From Macrolepiota albuminosa (lineage: Eukaryota > Basidiomycota > Agaricomycetes > Agaricales > Agaricaceae), in assembly GCA_027475525.1 (NCBI GenBank), contig JAMWFC010000052.1, positions 186,001-250,000 on the forward strand: a stretch of DNA of 64,000 nucleotides, written 5' to 3'. Under the pieces are notes generated by a model. That model made no database searches. It had not been told where the DNA came from and worked only from the letters and a program-made list of their open reading frames with translations. Positions 34,301 through 47,952 of this stretch are shown here, piece by piece. Positions within the stretch are counted from its first letter, which is position 1. The number at the start of each line of letters is the position of its first letter. A program made the position numbers and the translations under genes.

Positions 34301-37300
34301 GTATATAACACTCGGGACTGGAACGCATAGAGTTAATGTAATTTTCAACAGGCAACCAGTAAAAGCGACGATATTCATGACTTGATATTTTCTCATCAAA
34401 ACCCAATAGAAAGCTACAAACCTGTTGAGATGATAATTCTTGGTGAGAAATTAAAGCATGTGCACATTTCTGTAATAATCTCTTTCCTCGCAATTGAATA
34501 TCATCCAAATTTGGATTAAATTCTTCTATTTTGTTTACTGCATGTTCTAATGCAGAGAATGCAACATGTGACTTCAGTTGAGATTTTGTAATGTAATCAG
34601 TAATATAATGCAAAATAGCTTTGGCAGATGGTCCAGATCCTATAAATTTAATGTCCATATTACAACGCATGGCTCTAATAATTGTTTCATTGTAATTGTT
34701 GACCATTCCATCTAGGCGACGCAAATGAATTTCTCCAGTAATAGAGTCAAAAGTAGTGACAGGCACAATGTTATCTTCACTCAAATTAAATCTGCATTGC
34801 CGCTCATCTGCTGCTTTACAATACTTATAACAAGTTGGCCCATGTTTGTGAATTTGACATGAACGAACAACATTATGTAAATCCATTTTCAAATTTTCCT
34901 GAGATTCTTGAGCCATTCCATTTAGTCCACGAATACTACAAGGATGAACATGATTTGATAAAATATCAGGCTTTGGTTCAGGGGGAACTGGTACTGAAGA
35001 AGATATTGCATCATCTAAAAATTGAATAATTTTTTGTTTTAAAAGCTGACCATTATCTTGTAAAACACGTTCCTTAATTTCATTGGGATTAAGAGACTTG
35101 TCTAGCCAAAGTAACATGTGGCAATGTATAGAACCACGGCCTTGAGCTTCATCACAACCATAGTAACCAGAGGTTCTGCCAAAGATTCCACTTTCACTAT
35201 TGGATTCATTGCCATCATAACACAAGAGACAATCTACAAAAGCTTTCATATAAGCATGGAAAAATTGTGCTGCAGAAACAGGATCATGGGCAACTAGGAA
35301 ACTTTGATCACGAAAGTTAGGAATATCTTCAAAGAGAAGAGCATCAACATTTATGTCAGAGCCTGCAAGAAATTTCACAACAGGATTGTACACATCAGCT
35401 GGGTTAATTGTAATAAAAAAACTAGGCAAACCAAGATGCATCATTAGCCCACGGATCTCACTTCTCATGGTCTGACGAGCACTTGATGAATTAGGAACAT
35501 GATTTGTAACAGTATTGACTTGTTTCATCAAAGTAAGCACACGTTTTTCATCTGCATCATGTGCAGATACAAAATCACCATTTGCAACTTTAGCTGCCAC
35601 TTGATGCACTGTGTTAGGAGACAGGCATGCAAACTGAGATGCAACTCCTGCAAAGTCTTTCCTTTTTACTCTCAAACTAGTTTGTAACAAGACAGCATGG
35701 CGTTGTATGATATTGAAGGCAGTGAACATAAATGAATGATGAAACTGAAATCGCCTATCGCGAAGTTGCAGCAAGTACTTGACATGAGCTTTGAAAGAAA
35801 TTGGAATTTCTCTCTCTGGATCTTGTAGTCCACCAATTCCAAAAGGGAAAAGGGTGGGATATAACATAGGGAAAAGTTGGGGATTGCAGATGTCTTTTGC
35901 TGGATCGGCATGATGCGGATACAAAAGAAATGCTCCACGTTTTTGCATAATATGTTGGATAGCTGCAGCTCGGAGCTCACTACTAGAAGCATTGCAATCA
36001 ACATTGGTAACAACAACAGAATGAAATGGAACACCAAAACATGTTGTTTCTGCTGAAACATCATTATGGACAGCATTGTCATAACGAGATTGGAGAAATT
36101 GTTGGCTGTCCGATGAGTCAATGTGTTCAACATGAAATGGCAAAAAATCTGTATTGTTTAAATTGTCAATTCGACTTTCATCAATTGAAATCGACTTGTA
36201 CAAGGGATTGTTTGCTTTTAACCATTTCAATGCAGCACGGATTCTCTCTCCTCTAACAATCAAAGGGGATGCATGTTTTTTCAACCATTCCACAGAAGGC
36301 TTTTGGTGGCCAATAAATATCTCTCTCCTCTAACAATCAAAGGGGATGCATGTTTTTTCAACCATTCCACAGAAGGCTTTTGGTGGCCAATAAATGTGAC
36401 ACAAATTGGAGTAATTATCTCTTCAATTGTAGGTGGCAAAATTGCAGCAACAATTCCTGGATCTTGTGGAAACACAATAGAATGACCTCTAATACCACTT
36501 TGTTTACCAGGAACATTACTGGACACATCATTTTCTTGTAATTGCACAATCCATACTTTTGCTCTGTTCAAACTGATAATTGTTTCTTCAATGTGAGTTA
36601 AGTCCTTCAAAACATCAGGAATTTTACCCAAGTACAAATTATTAGCCAGTGCCAACTTAGGTGTATGGGTTTTCTGAACTGATTTTAAACACGTCATACA
36701 TAAGCGCAAACTCAGTGTTTGATCATTTCCTTCAATGATTCCTTCAGGATGTAGCACAATGTCTTTAAAAACTTCCTGTGTAGGCAGAGAAAATGACGAA
36801 TAACAATATCTGTAATCATTTATAATAGATTGTTTATTTCGATGAACAACATCGGACATTTCATCAACAAAAGGCAGAGAATCAGACAACTGTGAACAGT
36901 TGGGTTGCAAATTGACTGACAAGGATGAGGAAGAATGACGAAATCGAAGAGGATATAAGTCCAACGAGTCACACAGAACAACAGCTGTTTCATGCATTGG
37001 GACATATCGAGCACAAGCAGCGCAAGTCATGCGTCGAAGAGCCTCACTGGATGTCGCTTTTTTAAAAGAAGTTACCAAGAAATCTTTGCGAGACTGAGAG
37101 ACTATTTGAGGCCATTCATCACGAGCAATAGATGAGCTGGACACATCCAAGATTGTGGATTCATCTTCAACGGGTTTCTGCAAAGGAAAGTGTTGTTCTA
37201 AACATTTACGCAGTAGGAAAACAGAATCGACGGGATTATAGGATACCCCAAGGATGGACAAAAATAAACACAGTGAATGGTGTGTTAAAGAAGGACCAAA

Positions 37301-38404
37301 TTTACGAGCAAGATAAATCTGGATGTCACCAGGCAAAGAGACATTTGAATCCAATGACGCATCAGTACACAATTCAAGACATGCCGTATTTTTTTGAGAA
37401 TATACACAAAGACCTCCAAAAGTATGTTCTGTAACAAGGTTGAGAATATACTTGCTTTCACCAGCGATGGAAATGCCATGTGCAGCTGCAATCGAAAGTG
37501 CGTCAAATCGAGAAAAACGCCGTGCAGTTGTTAAAAAACAAGGCAAACGTCTGTTTTTGGAAAGCGACGCTTCCGACAAGAAATTTACAAGCAAATTACG
37601 GCTGTGCGGAAGACGTTCAAGGCCCAAACCCTTACATATTGAACGAATCTCAATAACAGGTGTCGTTGAATGACGAGCATGTGTAAGTAATGACTCAAAC
37701 AAGGCTTTTCTCAGACAATGTGGACTTAATGAAGATGAATACTGTGAACATTCAGAACCAAAAGACACCGCACACAGTCCATTTAATAAATGATGTATTA
37801 ATAAATTCTGATTATCAACAATGGTCCGTTGTCTTGATAAACCATGAGCACAAAGTGCTTCATGCAACGCATCAAAATAAAATGGTGACAAAGCGAAAAA
37901 TTTCCCGTATTTGGCGGAAAAAATGTTATTCATCGTTCTATTGACAAACACTTCAATCGGATGAAGAACTGTTTCGGAAGATATGCTTCCTGAAACATGA
38001 CTGGACACCGAGGACAAATCAGACGGAATTGAACCTGGAAACATGTAAACAAACGCTGTAAAAAGAAAAAGAAACGAACTATTGGCAGATTCACAACAAG
38101 GAGGATCGACGAACAATACATTCTGGTGAGAGACAGGAATTTCGCCAACAGATATACAATGTTCACGGTATTGGGCGAACCAATCCAGACCAAGGGTCAC
38201 GACAGAACCAGAAGGGCAAATGGTGAAAGTCAAAACGCAAGAGAATGACGTTCGAGGATGAAAAGAGGTGACGAGGATGACCGGCTGCAGAGACTCCAAC
38301 GAAAACGAATCCAAAGAATCCAAGACGGCCGAAGGAAGAAGACTCGAGCAAACAGAAGGATCGAAAACAACTGAAACCCTAGAAGAGTCCAACAAGACAC
38401 TCAT
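31311..38404 (-). CDS. Helitron Rep-helicase
   Basis: Nicks DNA by the HUH/Tyr mechanism and unwinds it. The best start is ATG 38404 (MSVLLDSSRVSVVF). Ignoring the 77-bp duplication at 36243-36395 the frame is open for roughly 2,340 residues. Order: an N-terminal region of unknown fold, a Cys pair region (MTCAACARYVP..LCMTCLKS, DUF6570-like), the Helitron-like N domain (LFPMLYPTLFPFGIGG), the HUH nuclease motif (GRGSIHCHMLLWL, near 35125) and the Tyr motif (YITDYITK, near 34590). The PIF1-type helicase follows: Walker A (GAAGTGKT, near 32930), Walker B (LFIDEVSM), GDFAQLPPV and TAHRAQGQTMNNVIVDL. No stop other than the artefact is present, so this may be an active copy. Confidence 0.92.
36243..36395. 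repeat. 77-bp duplication in the Helitron Rep-helicase gene
   Basis: Period 77 (76 matching positions). It breaks the long frame into two overlapping pieces (VRGER continued two ways). One copy restores a single frame from 38404 to 31311. Confidence 0.95.
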
Positions 38405-38804
38405 TGCTAGCCGGACACGGTGAAAGGAGAAAACGTAGAGAATAAACAATGGGTAAAGGAAGGTCAGAAAGGAAAGCGAACACAAAAGCGGAACTTTTTT
38501 AAACAACACCGCAGGTTTAGGGCAAGCAACTGACGGTGAAAAAGAGCATCAACATTGGGACTAAGAATAGCAGCTTACGACAAAATGACGACACGGAAAC
38601 ACCAAAACTTCGATTTGTTTCGAAAAAAAATAAACAGGGTCTGGTTCGTAAAGGTAGATTGACTCCAAAAGTAACGATGTCTAATGCGGAGGCCAATTTT
38701 TCTGTCTAATATATATCGTCTTAAATTTTTTCGAGTCCAATTCTGGATAGAGAAAATACAGAAAGAGCGCCGACCACAGGGCACCCTACTTGTATGTACG
38801 GAGG

Positions 38805-39356
38805 CACGTGAATGAAAAAAAAAAAGAAGACGAAAAAATAACTAAGACAAATTCACGTGATCAATGATTAGCCCGCGGATGTCGTCGCACACCATAAACC
38901 CTCTACTAAAGTAGCGGGAATAAAAAAGGTACTTGTGTGCAACTCCCGCTTCTTTATTTTCCCAATCTCCAACTCGTCACTATCTTGCGACCTTCTCTGA
39001 ACTGAAAGAAATTGTAGCATTACCCGCTCAGCCTATTCTTGCATCTTGTCACCCTTTATTGTCGTCTGACCCCATTCTCCAAGTTGGGTAATGGAACTTG
39101 CTCGTATTCTCTCATGGCTTTATCTCGTACAGACAGTCTAGGAAGTGGCAGATGACCAAGCCAGCAAGCTAACTGTCCATTTCAACTTATTCTTACTGAA
39201 CTTCTAGTTGAAAGTCCTCGATTTAAACTTTCACTATCTGCCTCGGACAGCTTCTCTCATGCCCATGTGGTGCATTGCATTCTTAAGAGAACATAACGCG
39301 CTGTAGTATTACCTGGAGCTCAGAATAGGAATATCATTCCCTCGCTCAACGCTGAG
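38805..39356. other. Intergenic, upstream of the first carboxylesterase
   Basis: An A-run near 38814-38827, otherwise no gene seen. CT-rich stretches near 38940-39000 could be promoter material. Confidence 0.4.
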
Positions 39357-39365
39357 TATAAAATA
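39357..39365 (+). promoter_or_regulatory. TATA box of carboxylesterase 1
   Basis: TATAAAATA lies 53 nt before ATG 39410 and only about 26 nt before the in-frame ATG 39383. A transcript starting about 30 nt downstream would miss or barely include the first ATG, favouring the start at 39410, which also aligns with the paralogue's start. Confidence 0.5.
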
Positions 39366-39409
39366 AGTTCACGGAACTTGTTATGGCTTCATCTCACAGC
39401 CATCCCACG

Positions 39410-41885
39410 ATGCTTTGTCATATTCCAAGTCTTCTAGTTCTAGCTGTCACGATTTTTGTCCTAGCCACTCCAGAATCGTTGGATGTCCATCTAAACATAG
39501 GTACATTTCATGGTGTATCCACGCCTCAAGGTATCGAGAAGTGGATTGGCATTCGATATGGTCAGGCTCCCGTTGGCCCTTTACGATTCAAAGCGCCCGT
39601 CCCTGTGCCCCCTGCACCCCCACATGCCACAGTAGTGGACGCGTCGACATTTGGTAATGCTTGTCCACAACTCCCTACTGATCTAGGGACGCCTCTGGGG
39701 GCACCTATTGCAGAAGATTGTTTATTTCTCAATGTGTGTCAACATGTCAAGTGGTTTTTGGTTGCAATTGAAACTAATTTTTGTTTTTGTTTTTGTTTTT
39801 GTTTTTTTTTTTTTTTAAAAAAAAAAATGTTGACAGGTCTTCAGACCCAACGGAACATCCTCTACAGCTGGTTTGCCTGTTTTATTTTGGATTTATGTAT
39901 GTTTCCTACTTTCTTTCCGAAGTAGTTTGCACCAATTCAAAGGTAGGGTGGACAATATACCTCCGGGTCGGTCCATCTCGAATATTGCTATCTATGTTGA
40001 CCCTTCTGTACATTGAATAGAGCTGCCTCAGAAGACTTGTACGATCCCACACGTGAGTCTCTTTCCCCTTGTTTTAAATTTATTCCTCCACTATCTTGAA
40101 CTAGGGATCATTCAACGGAGTGTAATGACCCAACGCCCAATCATCTTCGTATCAATGTATGTTTTTCCTCCAAATGTACAGCGACCAAAAATCACCCAAG
40201 TACTCAGAAACTACCGCGTCAACACATTCGGATTTGTACGCAAACTTGTCTTGTATTACTTCTCTTTGATTGTTAATGTTCATGAACTTGTCCAGCTTGC
40301 CAGTGCGAGCGTTGCGCCTGAAGATTTAAACGCCGGACTCCTGGACCAACGTCTTGCTCTTGAGTTCGTACAGGACAACATAGCAGCATTTGGCGGAGAC
40401 CCCGACAAGGTACAATGACATATCACGAGGTCACATATAATTCCTCATTTGTGTATGACCTTTAGGTCACAATATGGGGACAGGTGAATTGTATCTCCGA
40501 GTTTTCCTTTGCTGTTCGATCATTGGTTGAAGGGCTAACATTACACAGTCCGCCGGTGCAGGTAGCGTTGAAGCACACATAATCTACTCTACTCCCAGAA
40601 AGCTTTTCCGTGCTGCTATAGGAGAATCTCCTACTGGACCTTTGTATGTCCTCCACTGGGTCTTCGGTTAGGATTGCGGTAATAAGCCACGCGCAGCAAG
40701 ACTTCTCCCCCTGCAAGTATTTACGACGAGTCGGATAAACCATTCGCTCGCCTCCTCGCCGATACAGGGTGTTCCGCAGGGCCCGATGCAGTCGCATGTC
40801 TTCAGGCTGTTCCATTTGAGGTTTACTATTCTTCTCTTTCTCACCTCGTGGACGTACAATGACATTTGGCGAATGCAGAAACTCTTATCAATCAGCAACT
40901 CGATGATCAGCTCCGTACTCAATGATCAACTCTGGCAGCCTGCCATTGGTCCGCCGGGGAGTTTTGCTCCAGTCCGTGCGTCCATGCGCATCAAAGCTGG
41001 GGAATTTCGACATGATGTCGCGTACCTCGCTGGGACAGATGTCCGTCTCGTTCTACATTTTCGATCTCTACTGTTTTTCTGAGATCATGACTTCAGTTGA
41101 ACGAAGGAACACGCTTCGCTGTATCCCTGCTCCCCTTTCAACCAGAAACCACTCCCGCTTCCAACGCCCTCTTCGAGACCTTTATTCGCGCTCTTCTAAT
41201 CGACAACTCGACCGTCACACGGCCTACGTTTGACCGCATTGATGAGCTGTTCCCTACAACGATAAAGGTCCCCTTCGCGACGGGGAACGAGCTGTTCGAC
41301 CGTGCAGGGGCATGGTATGGGGATGAGATGTTCCTTGCTCCCCGGAGGTTGTTCTTTGAGCATGCAGCGCCTGTACAAGACGTGTATGCTTACCTCTTCG
41401 GAGAATTCATTCCGGGGGATAACATCACACTTGGGGGTACGTACTCAAGTAATTACTTGATTTCGGATGTTATTCGGTATTGATGCTTAAATGATGTGAA
41501 CAGTCGAGCACGAGTCAGAGCTACCGCTGTTCTTTAGACTTCCCACTGGTGAAGCAAGGATCGAGGACGATTTTTCCAATACAATGCTTGATTTCTGGTT
41601 AACATTCGTTCATGAGATGAAGCCTGGCGGTGTGTTCATTTTCATTTTCTGTTTCTTTTCTCTACCTGTGACACAGGACTGTGCATAGACAATTGGCCAA
41701 GGTACACTCTTCAGAATCGTAGCGTTCTCCAATTGAAGAGGGGGAACATTACTGTCATACCCGATGGTGGGTACCTTGTTCATCTTTTACAACATTGGAT
41801 GATCATCACGGCAAATTTAGACTGGGACCTCGACCAAACAAGATTTTTCAACACTGACAGGGTGTTGGCTGAGTTCCAGAAGTAG
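39410..41885 (+). CDS. Type-B carboxylesterase/lipase 1, secreted, 15 exons, possible splice defect
   Basis: Hydrolyses carboxylic esters outside the cell. Exons: 39410-39733, 39837-39896, 39947-39969, 40021-40052, 40105-40156, 40208-40235, 40296-40409, 40466-40483, 40549-40643, 40697-40820, 40879-41040, 41097-41436, 41504-41629, 41689-41766, 41821-41885 (546 residues). It has a signal peptide ([19 protein letters not shown]), the family signature AEDCLFLNV, an oxyanion-loop region [11 protein letters not shown], the nucleophile elbow WGQSAG (split by the exon 8/9 intron) and the catalytic His region [10 protein letters not shown]. The exon pattern matches the paralogue at 42837 exon for exon. 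Odd: after exon 3 the expected donor reads GG instead of GT (39970-39971); using the GT one base later would shift the frame. Intron 1 holds a T-rich run with TTTTTG units (39777-39827). It may be a recent pseudogene or contain a one-base error. Confidence 0.85.
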
Positions 41886-42836
41886 GTCAGGACTTCTCGA
41901 GAACTTGATGTGATCAGCAGCTACAGCTGGACCTATTTTCATGTCAACAATAAAAGCATACTGATATCGTGCAAGAATAGCCGTGCAAACTGAGCCCAGC
42001 TGACTGCACACGAGGTGGGGCTTGATCAAGTCTTGGTTCGGCACGCGTATCTGCTCCTGTAATAACCTGGAAAAAGAAGCGAATAGATGCGTTCAGTTTC
42101 AAAACAGAAAAAAGTTGGCTTTACCACATGATCTTTCAACTGAGGCCGGAGCTTGTATAAATGCGCATTACTAGAAAGACGTTCTTTTGCTGCAGGGTGG
42201 TATGATCAGCGGACTAAGGTTTGCTATTCGGCCATAATTCGGCTCCTGATGGTTCTCGACAGCACTACACTCAGTGTCGGAATCTAAGGTGTGCAACCCC
42301 TTGTCAGCATTATTTGCTCATCACTAAGTCATCTCATCATCTTCAAGGACTTTTCTACATACTGTTTTGGACACAAACCGAGAATTCTTCTGGCACTATG
42401 TGGAAGGATTCTTTGTTTTCTTGTGTGTTTACAGGCATGGCTAGTAAAGATCAAATAAACACCTGTCAAATCGCGCAGAAAACTTGGACAATTCAGGAGA
42501 TCGTCGTTCGTCTTGCTTTACAGTGGTTGGCCCATGAAGAACTTGGCAAGCATCATTCAGATAGTCAAGCGACCCAAGCTATAAATATGCTGTAATTGAC
42601 ATTCTAATTTCACCGCAAGTCTGTACCGCTACGAGTCTTCATTCTCACACTGTCTGATCCAGGCATCGTAAGCATTCCCACTTAGTCAGAGCTAATTTGA
42701 ACAGCACGCAACGCGTCCTGGGTACTATGATTGGTTATCTCGCACTCGAAAAAGAGTTTTATTCCCTCACCGGTCTTCTCATGGTAAGTACAAAAACACG
42801 TCCGTTACCATTCTCCCATCCTGACCACGTCCCACG
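41886..42836. other. Spacer between the two carboxylesterases
   Basis: 950 bp. There are TATAAAT-like strings near 42156 and 42580, but no frame I can assign. A 124-residue open frame (42221-42595) has no recognisable features. A GTAAGT at 42785 may be the donor of a 5' UTR intron of carboxylesterase 2. Confidence 0.4.
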
Positions 42837-45228
<2,392 letters not shown>

Positions 45229-46246
45229 TATCGACTGTTTTCAGTATAGGTAATGTATTTATGGCAAGCTATGAAAACGGTACTACTTGTGTATGATCTT
45301 GTTTCGTTGATTTCCTTTCGTATAGCATATAACGTTCTAGCTGTTGCGTGACGCCCAAGATTCACCTAGCACTTTTCTTACGCATACTAGTGTGCTGGGT
45401 GTGACATTTTGCTTAAACGGATTTGCCCGCGACGAACCAGTTGATTTATTTGTTTGTCATGAAGGCAATTCCTTAGCAGAGGTATCACGTCCAATCCCAG
45501 ACAGCATATATCCCTTGAAAATCACCTTGTTAAAAAGTGATTGATAATACCTGTCAAACCATGTGAAATTTGCTTTTAGTTAATTGTTGCAACCTGAACC
45601 TAAATACACGATTGAGTATGTGTACTAAGGTAGGTCGTAAGTAGAGCGTTCTAGTAAGTGTGCGTAGCTGCTCACCCCTCAGTCCCAGTGAAAACTGGCT
45701 CTGGGAAGATCCGAAGGGATCTGAAAATAGTTACAATTTCTGATACGGTCCGGTTCAGGCTGACATTCTAAACCCAGACACACTAAATTTAGATTCGGCT
45801 AAACACGATCACATGGAGCGTGTTTACCGACTCGTGTGTTATTATTTGTGCATATTTAACAGCACTCCTTACGCTTTCAACGTAGCACGTGTCCTGTCTC
45901 AACTTCTTTCAGCTCTTCGACTCTTTGCAAAATCGACTCGTCCGTTTTTATCCCATCATTGCCATGTAAACCTTCGAACTCGACAACTGTACAGCCCTCC
46001 AATCTACTACATGAGTTGGTGTTTTTATCCCATCATTGCCATGTAAACCTTCGAACTCGACAACTGTACAGCCCTCCAATCTACTACATGAGTTGGTCGA
46101 CCTGTATTTCAAGCATGTTAATTCGCATTTCCCTTTGACAAGGGATTTCACACGTATGTAGTTGAATGGGACGAGATGTTTAAGGAAGGACCTTTGCTCC
46201 GGCCATGTGAGAGGGTTCCAACTACTGAGACATTCTGATCACCACG
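45229..46246. other. Intergenic, repeat fragments
   Basis: No gene seen. At about 45653-45691 there is a piece related to the 2390-2499 repeat (AGTAAGTGTGCGTAGCT, then CCCTCAGTCCCAGTGAAAA), perhaps an end of a related CACTA-like element. Confidence 0.4.
45944..46097. repeat. 77-bp duplication, intergenic
   Basis: Two adjoining identical 77-nt copies. Confidence 0.95.
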
Positions 46247-46929
46247 ATGTCAACCGACTCTGATTTTCTCTTCCCTCCTTCATCTGCTTATTCCGAGCTA
46301 ACAAATGTGCATAATCATTCTTATCTCGACCTCCTGACTGCATACAATCAATCTCAAGTGGATCTCAAGCACTCAAAAAATGAATTACATTGCCTTGAGT
46401 ATGTACTTTTACATTTGTATGTGAATATATGCCACTAAGAATATAAATTTGTAGAACCGAACTTGCTTATTTTCGTAATCTCACTACCAAGCTTGCTGAT
46501 GCTGCAAGTTCTCGACCAGCATCTGAAATTCATCATCCTTCTGCTCCAACTGACTTGCTGGTTCTGAAACACCATGATTTTGCTGATTGAGCTGAGCATT
46601 CAAACATCAATCAGTTCCTGAGACCGCTACTCAGCTGTCAAGTGAACCAATTGTTCTGAAGAAACCCAGCAAGTTACTTCAGGTGAAAGAGGGAGCTATG
46701 ACAGCTTGGTAAGTTCTAACTATTTTGATAATATATTGTCTATATCTTTGGAACAGTAATCCGACTATCTTATGGAGCATTCAAGCTGAGTTTGTGGCCG
46801 TATGGAAAGCCTGTGATGCTGACACCAAAAAGGTAGATTTTATTGATCTTGTTGAAACACTAATACATCTTGTTTCTAGATATACAATACATTATTGAAT
46901 GAACGAACAAAAGCCAAAAAAATCACTTA
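46247..46929 (+). pseudogene. Decayed multi-exon gene, unrecognised
   Basis: ATG 46247 (MSTDSDFLFPPSSAYSELTN) opens an exon that splices well (GTATGT near 46400 to TTGTAG at 46455) into TELAYFRNLTTKLADAASS. This ends in a TGA near 46588. Coding-like pieces continue in another frame (VLKKPSKLLQVKEGAMTAW, then NPTILWSIQAEFVAVWKACDADTKK and IYNTLLNERTKAKKIT), each separated by plausible introns. It resembles small accessory proteins of mushroom DNA transposons, but I cannot name a family. TGA and a frame change suggest it is dead. Confidence 0.4.
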
Positions 46930-47381
46930 GCATTGTCTCAAGATCAAATTGAAAGTATGTTTATACCTTATTTTATGTTTATGGCTTAGTGATTTTGTTT
47001 CGTGCGTTATTAGTGTGGATTCTTACGTACCAGGAGCAGCTTTAGTATAGATATTTTCAGACAGAATCGGATTGTATCTAAATTAGAAATAGCAATAAAT
47101 TATTGTTACAATTCAGATTATTTCAGAACATCTATGATACGACAGGATAAGCTATTTGGATGGTGTCAGAACCTTTCGTCCAGCCTCAGATGGCTTCAGA
47201 AATATTTCTGATTTTATATGCAATATTTGAAACATACACATCTGGACCTACTCAGATATTTTCAGTTGGCTCCAGATTCTGTTCTCACCGGGCCTCAGTC
47301 TTCATATATTTGACTGAGGGTGTGGTTACTCTGTCTGGGTTTATATGTACTTACAGTCCGAGTCTAAGGATGAAAGTGATT
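46930..47381. other. AT-rich intergenic DNA
   Basis: No gene seen. An inverted repeat (CCTCAGTC..GACTGAGG) lies at about 47291-47319. Confidence 0.4.
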
Positions 47382-47944
47382 TAGTAATGTTCCAAGCCTC
47401 AGGCTTTGGCCTGGCTTGAGGCAGCTCTGGCTCAGACTAACCTGTGGAAGCCAAAGCCCCTGAAGCTGGCCTGTCTCTGGCTTGGCTTGGCCCAGGCCAG
47501 GGCTTTTGGCAGGTGGAGATAGAATTCTATAGTGAATGTTTAGAGTTAGAGAAAATATCCGTTTTTCCAAACACAAACTTACTAAACGTTGTCTGAACCT
47601 GTGCTGTGAGCTGTGAGCAATTCAAAACAAAATAGACATCAGATATGGAGAGAGTTCACCATGAGAAAGTCTGAAAGTGATAGGGATTACCTGACAAGGT
47701 CCATGCATGAATCACTGGGAGCCAAATTTTAAAGTTAGTCTGTGTTAAGAATAGGATTTGTTAGCTACAAATAGTACTAGTAGCCTATAATGGAACTTAC
47801 AAGTAACAACCATGCTTCACCTATCCTCCTGAAAGCCGGGGCCTGGGCCGTTGGCTTTGGCTTTACAGCATTGTGAGCCAGACCGCCCCTTTTGGCTTGG
47901 CTTGGCCTGCCTGACGGCGTGAAGCCGGGCCAGGAACATCACTA
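47382..47944. mobile_element. hAT-type MITE, 563 bp, with perfect 8-bp target duplication
   Basis: The ends are inverted (TAGTAATGTTCC at 47382-47393 and GGAACATCACTA at 47933-47944, one mismatch). They are flanked by identical AAGTGATT on both sides (47374-47381 and 47945-47952). An 8-bp duplication and TAGTG-type ends are the marks of the hAT superfamily. Subterminal zones are rich in GGCTTGGC/GCCAAGCC motifs on both sides, plausible transposase-binding sites. It has no coding capacity, so it needs a transposase from elsewhere. Confidence 0.88.
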
Positions 47945-47952
47945 AAGTGATT

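Larger units (their letters stand above)
31283..38800 (-). mobile_element. Helitron (rolling-circle transposon) with a full Rep-helicase gene
   Basis: Identified by its Rep-helicase gene. Helitrons end in CTRR and insert between A and T: reading the minus strand, CTGA followed by T occurs at 31286-31282, with a small hairpin (ACTGT..ACAGT, 31293-31309) seven bases inside, a fair but weak candidate 3' end only about 25 bp after the stop codon. The 5' end should lie right of 38404; a GC-rich motif at about 38774-38792 is a possible landmark. Both ends are tentative. Confidence 0.75.

Noticed and set aside
38404..38509. Upstream extension of the Helitron frame from 38509
   Set aside because: It begins with GTG, not ATG, and ATG 38404 is the first standard start in frame.
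39777..39827. T-rich TTTTTG run as a functional element
   Set aside because: It lies in intron 1 of carboxylesterase 1 and looks like simple low-complexity sequence.
42221..42595. 124-residue open frame between the carboxylesterases as a gene
   Set aside because: No domain, no splice pattern, and composition not distinct from spacer DNA.
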